A stretch of DNA of 64,000 nt from Pseudomonas sp. GV071 (GCF_003050835.1 NZ_QAOJ01000001.1:248001-312000); one strand, 5' to 3'; counted from the first letter of the stretch, positions 47,451 through 55,900 are shown. Program-made: numbers and translations. Notes: generated from the letters alone by a model not told the origin.

Positions 47451-48193
47451 TTACCCCCTACGGCGATCAGGCCGGGCACGGCGACTTTTTTCTCCACCAG
47501 GCGCATCAGCAGCATCAGGCTCATGTTCAGGGTGAAGTAGATAAGGGTGGCCAGGGTGAAGGCTTCGAACAGGTTGGCGGAAAACTCGGCGGTCTGTTTG
47601 GTCTGCGCCAACAGCTCCATCAGGCCGATCAATGAGGCCACTGAGGAGTTCTTGAACACGTTGAGAAATTCCGAGGTAAGCGGCGGAATGATGATGCGGT
47701 AGGCCTGCGGCAGCAGCACGTTCGAGTAGATTTGCGCCAGGGTGAAGCCCATGGCCCGTGCCGCCGATTCCTGGCCACGGGGCAGCGCCTGGATACCGGT
47801 ACGCACCTGTTCGCACACCCGTGCGGCGGTGAACAGGCCCAGGCACACGACCACGCTCAGGTAGGCCGAGGTGGTGGGGTTGAGGTCTTGCTTGTACCAG
47901 TCCTGCAGGTTCTGTGGTAGCAGATCGGGCACCAGGAAGTACCAGATAAACAGCTGCACCAGCAGCGGCACGTTGCGAAACAGTTCGACGTAGCAGGTGG
48001 CGATGCCGGCCACCAGGCGATTCGGTACGGTGCGCATCACGCCCAGCACCGAGCCCAGCAGCAGGGCGATGAGCCAGGCTATGACGGCAATGGCGATAGT
48101 CCAGCCCAACCCGGAGATGTACCAGTCGAGATAGGTCTCGCTGCCCACGCCGGTGGATCTGAAGAATACGCTCCAGTCCCAGTTGTAATTCAT
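47447..48193 (-). CDS. aatQ: Glutamate/aspartate ABC transporter permease AatQ
   Basis: A 248-residue GltJ-type permease with about five helices (GWTIAIAVIAWLIALLLGSVLGVMRT first) and the coupling loop SAARAMGFTLAQIYSNVLLPQA near residue 160. It pairs with AatM. The gap of 138 bp to aatJ upstream contains a G/C-rich hairpin region, which may set the higher binding-protein level. Confidence 0.94.
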   Translation of the reverse strand: MNYNWDWSVFFRSTGVGSETYLDWYISGLGWTIAIAVIAWLIALLLGSVLGVMRTVPNRLVAGIATCYVELFRNVPLLVQLFIWYFLVPDLLPQNLQDWYKQDLNPTTSAYLSVVVCLGLFTAARVCEQVRTGIQALPRGQESAARAMGFTLAQIYSNVLLPQAYRIIIPPLTSEFLNVFKNSSVASLIGLMELLAQTKQTAEFSANLFEAFTLATLIYFTLNMSLMLLMRLVEKKVAVPGLIAVGGK

Positions 48194-48331
48194 GCGGGTC
48201 TCCCCTCAATAACCAAGGCACACGGCAACGGCGGGGCAAGCCCGGGTGCGCAGGGTGTGCAAAAAGTGCCAGCAGGTGCGGCCACTGCTGGAAGGGCTAG
48301 AGCCCTTTCAGCAGCAGCGCGTGGGCATGAC

Positions 48332-49246
48332 TCAGGACTGTTTGTCGTCAGCCGCTTTGTCGGTCGGGTTGGCTTGCAGTGCCTTGAGCTCGTCGCTCAT
48401 GGGGAAGTTGAGGTTCAGGCCTTTTGGCGGGATTGGCTGCATAAACCACTTGTCGTAGATGGCGTTGATCTCGCCCGATTTGTACACGGCGACGATGGCG
48501 TCATCCACGGCCTTTTTGAACGGCGCATCACCCTTGCGCACCATGCAGCCGTAGATCTCGTAAGACTGTGGCGTACCGGTAACGGCCCAGTCGTCGGCCT
48601 TCTTGGCCTTGGCGGCTTCGCCGGCGAGCAGGGCGTCGTCCATCATGAACGCCACCGCGCGGCCCGATTCCAGCATCTGGAAGGACTCGCCGTGGTCTTT
48701 GGCGGAGATCACGTTCATGCCCATTTGTTTGTCGGCATTCATCGACTTGAGCAAGCGCTCGGAGGTGGTGCCGGCGGTGGTCACCACGTTCTTGCCTTTG
48801 AGGTCGGCGAAGTCTTTGTAGGTGGAGGTTTTCTTCGACAGCAGACGGGTGCCGATTTCGAAAATACCTACGGAGAAGTCGACCTGCTGCTGACGCTCGA
48901 CGTTGTTGGTGGTGGAACCGCACTCAACGTCCACGGTGCCGTTCTGCACCAGGGGGATACGGGTTTGCGAGGTCACCAGGTTGTATTTGACCTGCAGGTT
49001 GGGCAGGTCGAGGTCTTTCTTGATCGCTTCAACGATCTTCAGCTGCAGATCGTGGGAATAGCCAATCGGCTTGCCGCTGGCGTCGGCGATGTAGGAGAAC
49101 GGAATGGAGGCGTCGCGGTGGCCAAGCGTGATGACGCCAGACTCTTTGATTTTTTTCAGGGTGCCGGTGAGTTCAGCGGCGAAAACGGGAGTAGAGATCA
49201 GAGCAGCGGCAATGGCTGCACCCAGAATGTGGGGGACGATGCGCAT
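48332..49246 (-). CDS. aatJ: Glutamate/aspartate periplasmic binding protein
   Basis: A 304-residue family-3 solute-binding protein with a signal peptide (MRIVPHILGAAIAAALISTPVFA) and the typical opening LKKIKESGVITLGHRDASIPFSYI; DVECGSTTNNVERQQQVDFS is the GltI-type ligand segment. It captures glutamate and aspartate for AatQMP. ATG at 49246 follows GAGGAAAG; a TTG one codon earlier is unlikely. A sigma-54 promoter at 49352-49367 and two AauR-like sites further upstream indicate AauR control. Confidence 0.95.
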   Translation of the reverse strand: MRIVPHILGAAIAAALISTPVFAAELTGTLKKIKESGVITLGHRDASIPFSYIADASGKPIGYSHDLQLKIVEAIKKDLDLPNLQVKYNLVTSQTRIPLVQNGTVDVECGSTTNNVERQQQVDFSVGIFEIGTRLLSKKTSTYKDFADLKGKNVVTTAGTTSERLLKSMNADKQMGMNVISAKDHGESFQMLESGRAVAFMMDDALLAGEAAKAKKADDWAVTGTPQSYEIYGCMVRKGDAPFKKAVDDAIVAVYKSGEINAIYDKWFMQPIPPKGLNLNFPMSDELKALQANPTDKAADDKQS

Positions 49247-49262
49247 CAAACTTTCCTCAATT

Positions 49263-49275
49263 TTGTTTTTTTTAT
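49263..49275 (-). promoter_or_regulatory. Candidate Crc/Hfq A-rich motif in the aatJ leader
   Basis: Read on the minus strand this is AAAAAAAACAAAA, which contains AANAANAA, about 20 bases before the aatJ start and just upstream of its ribosome site. It would place acidic amino acid uptake under catabolite control. Confidence 0.4.
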
Positions 49276-49351
49276 GGGGCCAGGTGTTCGGCCCTTTGCG
49301 TGTCGAACGGCAACTGCGCGGTGGCAGCGGGGCATTCGCAGAGAGGAAGAG

Positions 49352-49367
49352 AGCAGGAGTCGTGCCA
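49352..49367 (-). promoter_or_regulatory. Sigma-54 promoter of aatJQMP
   Basis: On the minus strand TGGCACGACTCCTGCT matches the sigma-54 consensus TGGCACG-N4-TTGCW, with the exact 10-base spacing between GG and GC. The predicted start of transcription, near 49341, gives a leader of about 95 bases. AauR encoded downstream is a sigma-54 activator. Confidence 0.8.
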
Positions 49368-49444
49368 GGGGCTGTTGTGATTATTAAGTTACTGATTTAA
49401 AATGGTTATTTGTTTTTGTGGGGCGAGGATTTGCACGCGGAATA

Positions 49445-49458
49445 TCCGGTAATCCGAA
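49445..49458. promoter_or_regulatory. AauR-like site 1
   Basis: TCCGG-TAAT-CCGAA differs by one base from the AauR consensus TTCGG-N4-CCGAA as I recall it. It lies about 80 bp upstream of the sigma-54 element. Confidence 0.65.
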
Positions 49459-49475
49459 TTGCCTGGTGGGTTGTG

Positions 49476-49489
49476 TTCGGAAAACCGGA
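49476..49489. promoter_or_regulatory. AauR-like site 2
   Basis: TTCGG-AAAA-CCGGA is another one-mismatch copy, centred 31 bp (three helical turns) from site 1, so two dimers could sit on the same DNA face. Confidence 0.65.
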
Positions 49490-49499
49490 TGAGGGATAG

Positions 49500-49810
49500 C
49501 CCCGTATCCCCAGCGAAGGCTGGGGCCCAGAATCTTGGCGGTGATGACAATCGCTGCCCTCACCCCAGCCCTCTCCCGCAGGCGGGAGAGGGGGCAGATT
49601 TGCAGGCGGCAGGGGAATTAATGTTTGCAGGAATCGAGGCCGAAGCCTCGATGCTTGTGATCTTTAGCTTTTAGCCGCCCCACAAATCAAGATCGAGCGA
49701 GCTAGGTGTGGCAAGGCGAAATCGGTTTTTGAAGCGCAGTTGGCTGTAGCCAATGAGCATTCAAAAACCGATTTCAACGCAGCCACGCCGACGCGCAGCC
49801 GATCGTTCAG
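49500..49810. repeat. Cluster of three dispersed repeats upstream of aatJ
   Basis: This gene-free stretch holds a CCCCAGCGAAGGCTGGGG hairpin (49508-49525), a CCCTCTCCC-family hairpin (49557-49593, stem CTCTCCCGC/GCGGGAGAG) and a long inverted repeat whose arms are GAAATCGGTTTTTGAA (49718-49733) and TTCAAAAACCGATTTC (49760-49775) around GTTGGCTGTAGCCAATGAGC. The last shares its core with the element at 1840-1932. Confidence 0.7.
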
Positions 49811-50578
49811 TTACGAGAGGAAGCCGCCGTCGACGTTCAGGGCCACACCCGTGGTGTAGCTGGAGGCATCGCTAGCCAGATACAGAACGGTACCGGCCAT
49901 TTCGCTCGGATCCGCCACACGCTTCAGCGGGATCTGCTGCAGGGCGGTGTTGAGGATTGCGTCGTTCTTCACCAGGGCCGAGGCAAACTTGGTGTCGGTC
50001 AGGCCTGGCAGCAGGGCGTTGCAGCGGATGCCGAACTGGGCGCATTCCTTGGCGAACACTTTGGTCATGTTGATCACGGCGGCTTTGGTCACCGAGTAGA
50101 TGCCCTGGAACACGCCTGGGGAAACGCCGTTGATGGAGGCGACGTTGATGATGCTGCCTTTGCCTTTTTCACGCATCAGCTTGCCGGCTTCGATGGACAT
50201 GAAGAAGTAGCCACGGATGTTCACGTCGACGGTTTTCTGGAAGGCCGACAGGTCGGTGTCCAGCACGTTGCAGAACTGTGGGTTGGTGGCGGCGTTGTTC
50301 ACCAGGATATCCAGTTGGCCGAACTGCTCGCGAATCTGCGCGAACACGTTCTGAATCTGTTCCATCTCGCCGATGTGGCAGGCGATGGCGGTGGCTTTGC
50401 CGCCGTCAGCGATGATGGCGTCGGCCACGGCCTGGCAGCCTTCGATCTTGCGGCTGGAGACGATCACGTGGGCGCCTTGCTGGGCCAGGAGCTTGGCGAT
50501 GGCTTCGCCGATACCGCGGCTGGCGCCGGAAACGAAAGCCACTTTGCCGTCGAGGTCGAACAGATTGGTCTTGGACAT
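49811..50578 (-). CDS. Short-chain dehydrogenase/reductase (FabG-like)
   Basis: A 255-residue classical SDR: cofactor motif GKVAFVSGASRGIGEAIAK, NNAATNP near residue 90, and catalytic Ser-Tyr-Lys with YSVTKAA near 155. The residue after the second strand (VSSRKIEG) would accept NADP or NAD. It follows the kinase-like gene by 91 bp on the same strand and is probably co-transcribed from the palindrome-bearing promoter at 51.77 kb. It likely oxidises a hydroxyacyl-type substrate; the exact one is unknown. Confidence 0.85.
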   Translation of the reverse strand: MSKTNLFDLDGKVAFVSGASRGIGEAIAKLLAQQGAHVIVSSRKIEGCQAVADAIIADGGKATAIACHIGEMEQIQNVFAQIREQFGQLDILVNNAATNPQFCNVLDTDLSAFQKTVDVNIRGYFFMSIEAGKLMREKGKGSIINVASINGVSPGVFQGIYSVTKAAVINMTKVFAKECAQFGIRCNALLPGLTDTKFASALVKNDAILNTALQQIPLKRVADPSEMAGTVLYLASDASSYTTGVALNVDGGFLS

Positions 50579-50669
50579 GGGGTTCCCCTGAGTCTGTTTT
50601 GTAGATGATGGAGATGAAGGGCTGAATCCACCGCCACTTAGCGGGCAGGGCGGCGGATTACAAGGCGCG

Positions 50670-51737
50670 TTACAGCGTGGATTTGTTGATGACCTGCAGG
50701 CTGGTTTGCTCCAGCAGCTTGTTCAGTTGAATGAACGAAGCGAAGCGTTTGTCCTGGGTCTGGCCATGGAAGTAGCGGTAGTAAATCTGCTGCACGATGC
50801 CGGCCAGACGGAACAGGCCGTAGGTGTAGTAGAAGTCCAGATTCTTCACTTCGATGCCGGCGCGCTCGCCGTAGTAGTCGGCGAATTCCTGGCGGGTGAA
50901 CATGCCCGGCGCGTTGCTCGGTTGGCGACGCATCATTTGCATCGGCGCCGAGTCGGTGGCGTCGATCCAGTAGGCCAGGGTGTTGCCCAAGTCCATCAGC
51001 GGGTCGCCGATGGTGGTCAGTTCCCAGTCCAGCACGCCGATGATCTGCGTCGGGTTCTTCGGGTCGAGAATCACGTTGTCCAGGCGGTAGTCGTTGTGCA
51101 CGATGGCCGGCTTGTGGTGGTCGGCGGGCATCTTGTCGCGCAGCCAGGCCTTGGCTACTTCCCAGCTCGGGGCGTCGGGGGTCATGGCCTTTTCGTAACG
51201 GTCGGTCCAGCCGCCGATCTGGCGCTCGACATAACCTTCGGGCTTGCCCAGGTCACCCAGGCCGCAGGCGTTGTAGTCGACGTTGTGCAGCTCGACGAAT
51301 TTGTCGACGAAGTTTTTGCACAGGGCGCGGGTCTGCTCGACGCTGAAGTTCATTTCGGCCGGCATGTCGGTGCGCAGGATGATGCCGTTGACGCGTTCCA
51401 TTACGTAGAACTCGGCGCCAATCACGCTCTCATCGGTGCAGTGCACGTAGGCTTTCGGGCAGTAGGGGAAGCCGTCGTTGAGCTGGTTGAGAATGCGGAA
51501 TTCGCGGCCCATGTCATGGGCAGATTTGGCCTTGTGGCCAAACGGCGGGCGACGCAGCACGAACTCTTGCTCGGGGTATTCCAGCAGGTAGGTGAGGTTG
51601 GAGGCGCCGCCGGGGAACTGGCTGATGGTAGGCGTGCCAGTCAGGCCTGGAATGTGGGCTTTGAGGTACGGGTCGATAATGGCGGCGTCGAGTTCTTCGC
51701 CATTACGGATACGGGTGGACTGGTCGGTAAGCGCCAT
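50670..51737 (-). CDS. Aminoglycoside-phosphotransferase-fold kinase (ACAD10/LvaA-like)
   Basis: A 355-residue APH-family protein. The N-terminal lobe includes FPGGASNLTYLLEYPEQEFVLRRPP; the catalytic loop is IVHNDYRLDNVILDPKNP, and the metal-binding Asp lies in GVLDWELTTIGDPLMDLG. Close relatives are the kinase part of ACAD10/ACAD11 and LvaA, which phosphorylate 4-hydroxyacyl-CoA; it is not expected to be an antibiotic kinase. Start ATG at 51737, with AGAAGGGA upstream. First gene of an apparent two-gene operon with the SDR, behind a perfect palindrome. Confidence 0.82.
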   Translation of the reverse strand: MALTDQSTRIRNGEELDAAIIDPYLKAHIPGLTGTPTISQFPGGASNLTYLLEYPEQEFVLRRPPFGHKAKSAHDMGREFRILNQLNDGFPYCPKAYVHCTDESVIGAEFYVMERVNGIILRTDMPAEMNFSVEQTRALCKNFVDKFVELHNVDYNACGLGDLGKPEGYVERQIGGWTDRYEKAMTPDAPSWEVAKAWLRDKMPADHHKPAIVHNDYRLDNVILDPKNPTQIIGVLDWELTTIGDPLMDLGNTLAYWIDATDSAPMQMMRRQPSNAPGMFTRQEFADYYGERAGIEVKNLDFYYTYGLFRLAGIVQQIYYRYFHGQTQDKRFASFIQLNKLLEQTSLQVINKSTL

Positions 51738-51766
51738 ACTTATCCCTTCTACTTATAATGAGGGCC

Positions 51767-51787
51767 TTAGATTATTGGCTAATCTAA
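51767..51787. promoter_or_regulatory. Perfect palindrome TTAGATTA-N5-TAATCTAA upstream of the kinase-like gene
   Basis: TTAGATTA at 51767-51774 and TAATCTAA at 51780-51787 form an exact 8-bp inverted repeat with a 5-bp spacer, 30 bp before the kinase start codon. No stretch of T follows, so it is better read as an operator than a terminator. The binding protein is unknown. Confidence 0.65.
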
Positions 51788-51890
51788 TGCCGTGGCCGAG
51801 GCCCTACAAGCCGCGCGGGCCCTTATTGGTGAGCGTGTTTTTGGATAATCAGCCGGCCTGATTAGCCGCGTTTGAAAGCCTGCAGTCGAA

Positions 51891-51921
51891 AAAAAACCGG
51901 AGTCCAAAGACTCCGGTTTTT
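51891..51921 (-). terminator. Terminator of the SCP2-domain gene
   Basis: ACCGGAGTC-CAAA-GACTCCGGT (51896-51917), flanked by A on the left (51889-51896) and T on the right, lies 25 bp after the SCP2 stop on the minus strand. Confidence 0.9.
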
Positions 51922-51945
51922 CATCAAGCGTAGACGCTAAATCCC

Positions 51946-52260
51946 TTAAACCGGGAACAGCTCGCCCAATTTCATCGCCAGCATCATGTCGCCTTCAGCG
52001 CGCAGTTTGCCGCCCATGAACGCTTGCATGCCGTCGGTTTCACCGGAGGTGATGCCGGCCAGGGTTTCGGTGTTCATGATCAGGGTAACGTTGGCGTTGG
52101 CCGATTCACCGGTGGCCAGGTCGACGGTGCCGTCTTTAACGGTCAGGTAGAAATCTTCGCCGTCTTCGATTTTGAAGCCGAATACCAGGTCCAGGCCGGC
52201 AGCAGCGGCAGGGTTGAACTTGGATTTCATGGTTTGAGCGATGTCAGCAACTGTGGTCAT
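51946..52260 (-). CDS. SCP2 sterol-carrier-domain protein
   Basis: A 104-residue single-domain SCP2 protein (MTTVADIAQTMKSKFNPAAAAGLDLVFGFKI, then DFYLTVKDGTVDLATGES and TLAGITSGETDGMQAFMGGKLRAEGDMMLAMKL in family order). SCP2 domains form a hydrophobic tunnel binding fatty acyl or sterol-like lipids. It lies between the kinase/SDR pair and a histidine phosphatase, all minus-strand; the fatty-acid flavour of neighbours fits lipid handling. A strong terminator follows. Confidence 0.9.
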   Translation of the reverse strand: MTTVADIAQTMKSKFNPAAAAGLDLVFGFKIEDGEDFYLTVKDGTVDLATGESANANVTLIMNTETLAGITSGETDGMQAFMGGKLRAEGDMMLAMKLGELFPV

Positions 52261-52323
52261 GATTCGATCCTTTATAGTTTTCTTCGGTTACGCGCGGCCT
52301 TGCGGGCCACAGTAGACCGGAAC

Positions 52324-53034
52324 TCAGCGGAAAGTGATGAGTTCCGGCGCCTTCAACAGTTCCAAATGCGCGTGACTGTTGAAGGAAGCCAGTGCCACCT
52401 CGCGACCGCGGAACTTGAAGCGGTTGAGCGAGGTGTTGACGATTTGCCAGTTCAGCTCGAAAGCCTGAGCCGCCGGTATTGCAGTAATAAGATGCAGCAT
52501 GGCGGTAATGGTGCCGCCGGATGTGAATACCGCGATGTTGTCTTTGCTCGAGGCGCGCTCAAGAATGCGCGCCAGGCCGCCTTCCACTTGCTCGACGAAT
52601 TCCTGCCAACTCTGCAAACCCGGTTTCGGGTGCTCGCCGGAAATCCAGCGGCCGATCAGCAGGGCGAACAGGCGCTGGAATTCGGCGCGGTTGTTGGCGG
52701 CGTTGCGCAGGGTGTCGAGGGCGTGCGGTTCTTGCGGCAGGATGTCCGGCAGCAGGGCGCGGATGACCGCGTCGGCGTCGAATTCGTTGAAGGCTTCATC
52801 GGTGTCCAGCTCCGGCGTGGCGATGCCAGCAGCCTGGAGTTGGGCGAGGGCGGATTTACCGGTGTGCTGCTGACGCAACAGGCTGCCCGCTACGGCGCGG
52901 TCGAAGCGCACATCGAGTTGCGCCAGGTGCTGGCCGAGGATTTCGGCCTGGCGCACGCCACGCTCGGAGAGCACGTCGTAATCGTCGGCGCCGAACGAAG
53001 CCTGGCCATGGCGAATCATGTAAATGCTGCCCAC
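52324..53034 (-). CDS. Histidine phosphatase family protein
   Basis: A 236-residue phosphoglycerate-mutase-like phosphatase. The phosphohistidine motif is MIRHGQASFG at about residues 6-15, with the second catalytic His in VFTSGGTITAMLH near 185. The spacing and VLSERGVRQAEILGQHL match cofactor-independent members acting on small phosphates or phosphoproteins. It is followed by the SCP2 gene after 63 bp and may be co-transcribed. Substrate unknown. Confidence 0.86.
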   Translation of the reverse strand: MGSIYMIRHGQASFGADDYDVLSERGVRQAEILGQHLAQLDVRFDRAVAGSLLRQQHTGKSALAQLQAAGIATPELDTDEAFNEFDADAVIRALLPDILPQEPHALDTLRNAANNRAEFQRLFALLIGRWISGEHPKPGLQSWQEFVEQVEGGLARILERASSKDNIAVFTSGGTITAMLHLITAIPAAQAFELNWQIVNTSLNRFKFRGREVALASFNSHAHLELLKAPELITFR

Positions 53035-53277
53035 GTGAGCGTCATCCCGCTACGGTGAAAGTTTCGCGAGGGTATGAGGATAGGGTAGCCCTGTCAACGA
53101 AAAAACATACGCTTGTTTGAATCGATATCACGCTGCTCTATAAGGCCATCGGCTGACGTGCCAGGTAATGATAAGTCGGTCTACGCCGCTGGTCGGGCCC
53201 TGGTCGCGTCGGTATGCTTGGGCCCCACATCTGCCGCCCGGTGCCGGGCGCCTATCTGCCATCTCGAGGGAAAACGC

Positions 53278-54297
53278 GTGGAGTTTCTAGCCGATTACGC
53301 TGGCTTTCTGGCCAAGACATTCACTGTGCTGGTGGCCATTCTGGTGGTTCTGCTGACCATCGCCGTACTGCGTGGCAGAGGACGTAAACGTAGTGGGCAA
53401 TTGGAGGTCCATAAACTTAACGACTTCTACAAGGCCCTGCACGAACGCCTGCAAGGCGCCTTGTCGACCAAGGACCAGCTTAAAGTTCTGAACAAGGCGC
53501 AGGCCAAGGCCGACAAACTGGCGAAGAAGAACCCGCAGGATAAACCCCGGGTATTCGTGCTGGATTTCGATGGCGACATCAAAGCCTCGGCCACCGATGC
53601 CCTGCGCCATGAAGTGACAGCGTTGCTGAGCCTGGCCACGCCCAAGGACGAAGTGGTGCTGCGCCTGGAGAGTGGCGGCGGCATGGTCCACAGTTATGGT
53701 CTGGCCTCGTCGCAACTCGCGCGTATCCGCCAGGCCGGCGTGCCGCTGACCGTGTGTGTCGACAAGGTGGCGGCCAGCGGCGGCTACATGATGGCGTGCA
53801 TCGGCGAGAAGATCATTTCCGCGCCGTTCGCCATTCTCGGCTCCATCGGCGTAGTGGCGCAGTTGCCCAACGTGCACCGTTTGCTGAAGAAACACGAAAT
53901 CGATTTTGAAGTGCTCACCGCCGGTGAATACAAACGCACGCTGACGGTATTTGGCGAGAACACCGACAAGGGCCGGGAGAAATTCCAGCAAGACCTGGAG
54001 ATCACCCATGAGCTGTTCAAGGACTTCGTCGCCAGCTACCGCCCACAGCTGCAGATGGACGAAATTGCTACCGGTGAGGTCTGGCTGGGCCAGCAGGCGC
54101 TGGGCAAGAAGCTGGTGGATGAGCTGATGACCAGTGACGAATACATCGCCACCAAGGCGAAAACCGCAGACGTGTTCCAACTGCACTATGCGCACAAGAA
54201 AAGCCTGCCGGAGCGGGTTGGCCTGGCGGCCAGCCTGTCCGTAGACCGCCTGCTGCTGACCTGGCTGAGCCGCCTGCAGCAACAGCGTTTCTGGTAA
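53278..54297 (+). CDS. sohB: Inner-membrane serine protease SohB
   Basis: A 339-residue S49-family protease. An N-terminal membrane helix (FTVLVAILVVLLTIAVL) anchors it, then a basic linker. The catalytic dyad is Ser167 (KVAASGGYMMA) and Lys219 (GEYKRTL), 52 residues apart, the same spacing as E. coli SohB/SppA as I recall. The start is GTG at 53278 behind GAGGGAAAA. It stands alone, 45 bp before the quinone-reductase-like gene. Confidence 0.92.
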   Translation: MEFLADYAGFLAKTFTVLVAILVVLLTIAVLRGRGRKRSGQLEVHKLNDFYKALHERLQGALSTKDQLKVLNKAQAKADKLAKKNPQDKPRVFVLDFDGDIKASATDALRHEVTALLSLATPKDEVVLRLESGGGMVHSYGLASSQLARIRQAGVPLTVCVDKVAASGGYMMACIGEKIISAPFAILGSIGVVAQLPNVHRLLKKHEIDFEVLTAGEYKRTLTVFGENTDKGREKFQQDLEITHELFKDFVASYRPQLQMDEIATGEVWLGQQALGKKLVDELMTSDEYIATKAKTADVFQLHYAHKKSLPERVGLAASLSVDRLLLTWLSRLQQQRFW

Positions 54298-54342
54298 GGG
54301 TCTGGCAGGGCGACTGATAAAAGCTGAAAGCAGGAGAGCGAT

Positions 54343-55329
54343 ATGAGCAAGTTCAACGCACTACAGGTCAGTGAAGTGGCTGGCGTGTTCGAGCCGCAGG
54401 TGATCGAGCGTGACACTGCGGACCTTCCAGCCGGCGAGTTGCTGATTCGTGTGCGCTACTCGTCGCTCAACTATAAGGACGCCCTGTCGGCCAGCGGCAA
54501 CCGTGGCGTGACCCGTAATTATCCGCACACCCCCGGCATTGATGCCGCCGGGGTGGTGGAGCAATCCAGCGTCAGCGAGTTTGCCGCCGGTGATGAAGTG
54601 ATCGTTACCGGCTACGACCTGGGCATGAACACCGCCGGTGGTTTTGGCCAGTACATCCGTATTCCAGCCGCCTGGGCAATCAAGCGCCCACAGGGCCTGT
54701 CGCTGCGTGAATCGATGGTGCTGGGTACTGCGGGCCTAACTGCGGCGCTGTGCGTCGACAAACTCGAACAGGCCGGCCTGCGCCCGGACAGCGGCACGGT
54801 GCTGGTCACTGGCGCCACCGGCGGCGTCGGCAGCATCGCGGTGGTGCTGTTGAAGCGTCTGGGCTACAGCGTGGCAGCGTCCACCGGCAAGGCCGAACAG
54901 GCCGAGTTTCTCAAGGGGTTGGGCGCCAGCCAGATTGTCAGCCGTGAAGACCTACAAGCCGGCACCGAGAAAGCCATGCTCAAAGAACAATGGGCCGGTG
55001 CGGTGGATACCGTCGGTGGCGACATCCTCTTCAACGTGGTCAAAGCTCTGCAATACGGCGGCAGCGTGGCGTGCTGCGGGTTGACCGCCGGCGTTGGTTT
55101 CAAAGGCAGCGTGATGCCCTTCATTCTGCGCGGCGTGAACCTGCTCGGCGTGGACTCGGTGGAGTTGCCGATGGTGGTCAAGGCGTCGATGTGGGATCGC
55201 CTGTCGCTGCAATGGAAGCTCGACCTGGAACCGCTGGTGGAAGAGGTGAACCTGCAGCAGTTGCCGGAAGCGCTGAAGCGCATTCTGGCGGGCAAGATGG
55301 TTGGGCGGGTGTTGCTCAATCTCGGCTGA
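54343..55329 (+). CDS. YhdH/AcuI-type zinc-free medium-chain reductase
   Basis: A 328-residue medium-chain dehydrogenase/reductase without catalytic zinc. It has the NADPH motif GATGGVGSIAVVLLKRLGY and the family pattern YSSLNYKDALSASGNRGVTRNYPHTPGIDAAG. AcuI/YhdH reduces acryloyl-CoA to propionyl-CoA with NADPH. AGGAGAG lies five bases before the ATG. A REP doublet follows its stop at 55334. Confidence 0.88.
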   Translation: MSKFNALQVSEVAGVFEPQVIERDTADLPAGELLIRVRYSSLNYKDALSASGNRGVTRNYPHTPGIDAAGVVEQSSVSEFAAGDEVIVTGYDLGMNTAGGFGQYIRIPAAWAIKRPQGLSLRESMVLGTAGLTAALCVDKLEQAGLRPDSGTVLVTGATGGVGSIAVVLLKRLGYSVAASTGKAEQAEFLKGLGASQIVSREDLQAGTEKAMLKEQWAGAVDTVGGDILFNVVKALQYGGSVACCGLTAGVGFKGSVMPFILRGVNLLGVDSVELPMVVKASMWDRLSLQWKLDLEPLVEEVNLQQLPEALKRILAGKMVGRVLLNLG

Positions 55330-55333
55330 GATA

Positions 55334-55395
55334 TATCGCGGCTGAAGCCGCTCCTACAGGTGGACGTGGTCCCTTGCAGGCGCTTCAGCCGCGAT
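55334..55395. repeat. REP doublet (REPIN)
   Basis: Arms ATCGCGGCTGAAGCCGCTCC and the complementary ...CGCTTCAGCCGCGAT at 55380-55394 lie between the convergent reductase and hotdog genes. Confidence 0.8.
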
Positions 55396-55399
55396 GCTT

Positions 55400-55837
55400 T
55401 TAGGCCTTACTCACGTACATGGTGATCTCAGCCCGAAACACTGCCTTATCCCCGACATACGCCATCACTGGCACCTTCACATCCCCCAATGCCTCCCAAT
55501 CCACCGCGCTGCCATCGGCGACGGTGCGAACGTCGCCGTCTGCTTTGGCCAGGTATTCCACGGTCATGCCTTTGGGAATCCAGCGGCAACCAGCGGGAAT
55601 CGACACATCGGTCATGGTGCCCGCTGCCAATTCTGCCGAGTTACACAGGGCAATCGCATGCACGGTGCCAATGTGGTTAAGCACTTCACGGCGTTTGGCG
55701 AAGGTCACTTCGGCATAACCTGGGCGCAGGTCGACAAACTGCGGGGCGATGCTGGCGAAGTAGGGCGCGACCTGGCCGATCATGCCGCTGAATTGGGCAG
55801 CGCCGGCTTGTTGAAACATCTGCATCATCTGACTCAT
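55400..55837 (-). CDS. Hotdog-fold DUF4442-type thioesterase
   Basis: A 145-residue hotdog protein resembling the DUF4442/PaaI group (FASIAPQFVDLRPGYAEVTFAKRREVLNHIGTVHAIALCNSAELAAG; the H-x-G-T-V-H-x-x-A segment near residue 50 is typical of acyl-CoA thioesterase-like folds). CTGGAG precedes the ATG at 55837. It is divergent from a tetR gene over two overlapping palindromes. Likely hydrolyses an acyl-CoA thioester; substrate unknown. Confidence 0.84.
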   Translation of the reverse strand: MSQMMQMFQQAGAAQFSGMIGQVAPYFASIAPQFVDLRPGYAEVTFAKRREVLNHIGTVHAIALCNSAELAAGTMTDVSIPAGCRWIPKGMTVEYLAKADGDVRTVADGSAVDWEALGDVKVPVMAYVGDKAVFRAEITMYVSKA

Positions 55838-55900
55838 GGCAACTCCAGAACGTGATTTTTTGGTTGAACAGTAGTGCGCGCCGAGTCAGTATTACCAGCA

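Noticed and set aside
50670..51737. Aminoglycoside resistance kinase
   Set aside because: The fold is shared, but the sequence pattern and SDR/SCP2 context fit the ACAD10/LvaA group rather than a drug kinase.
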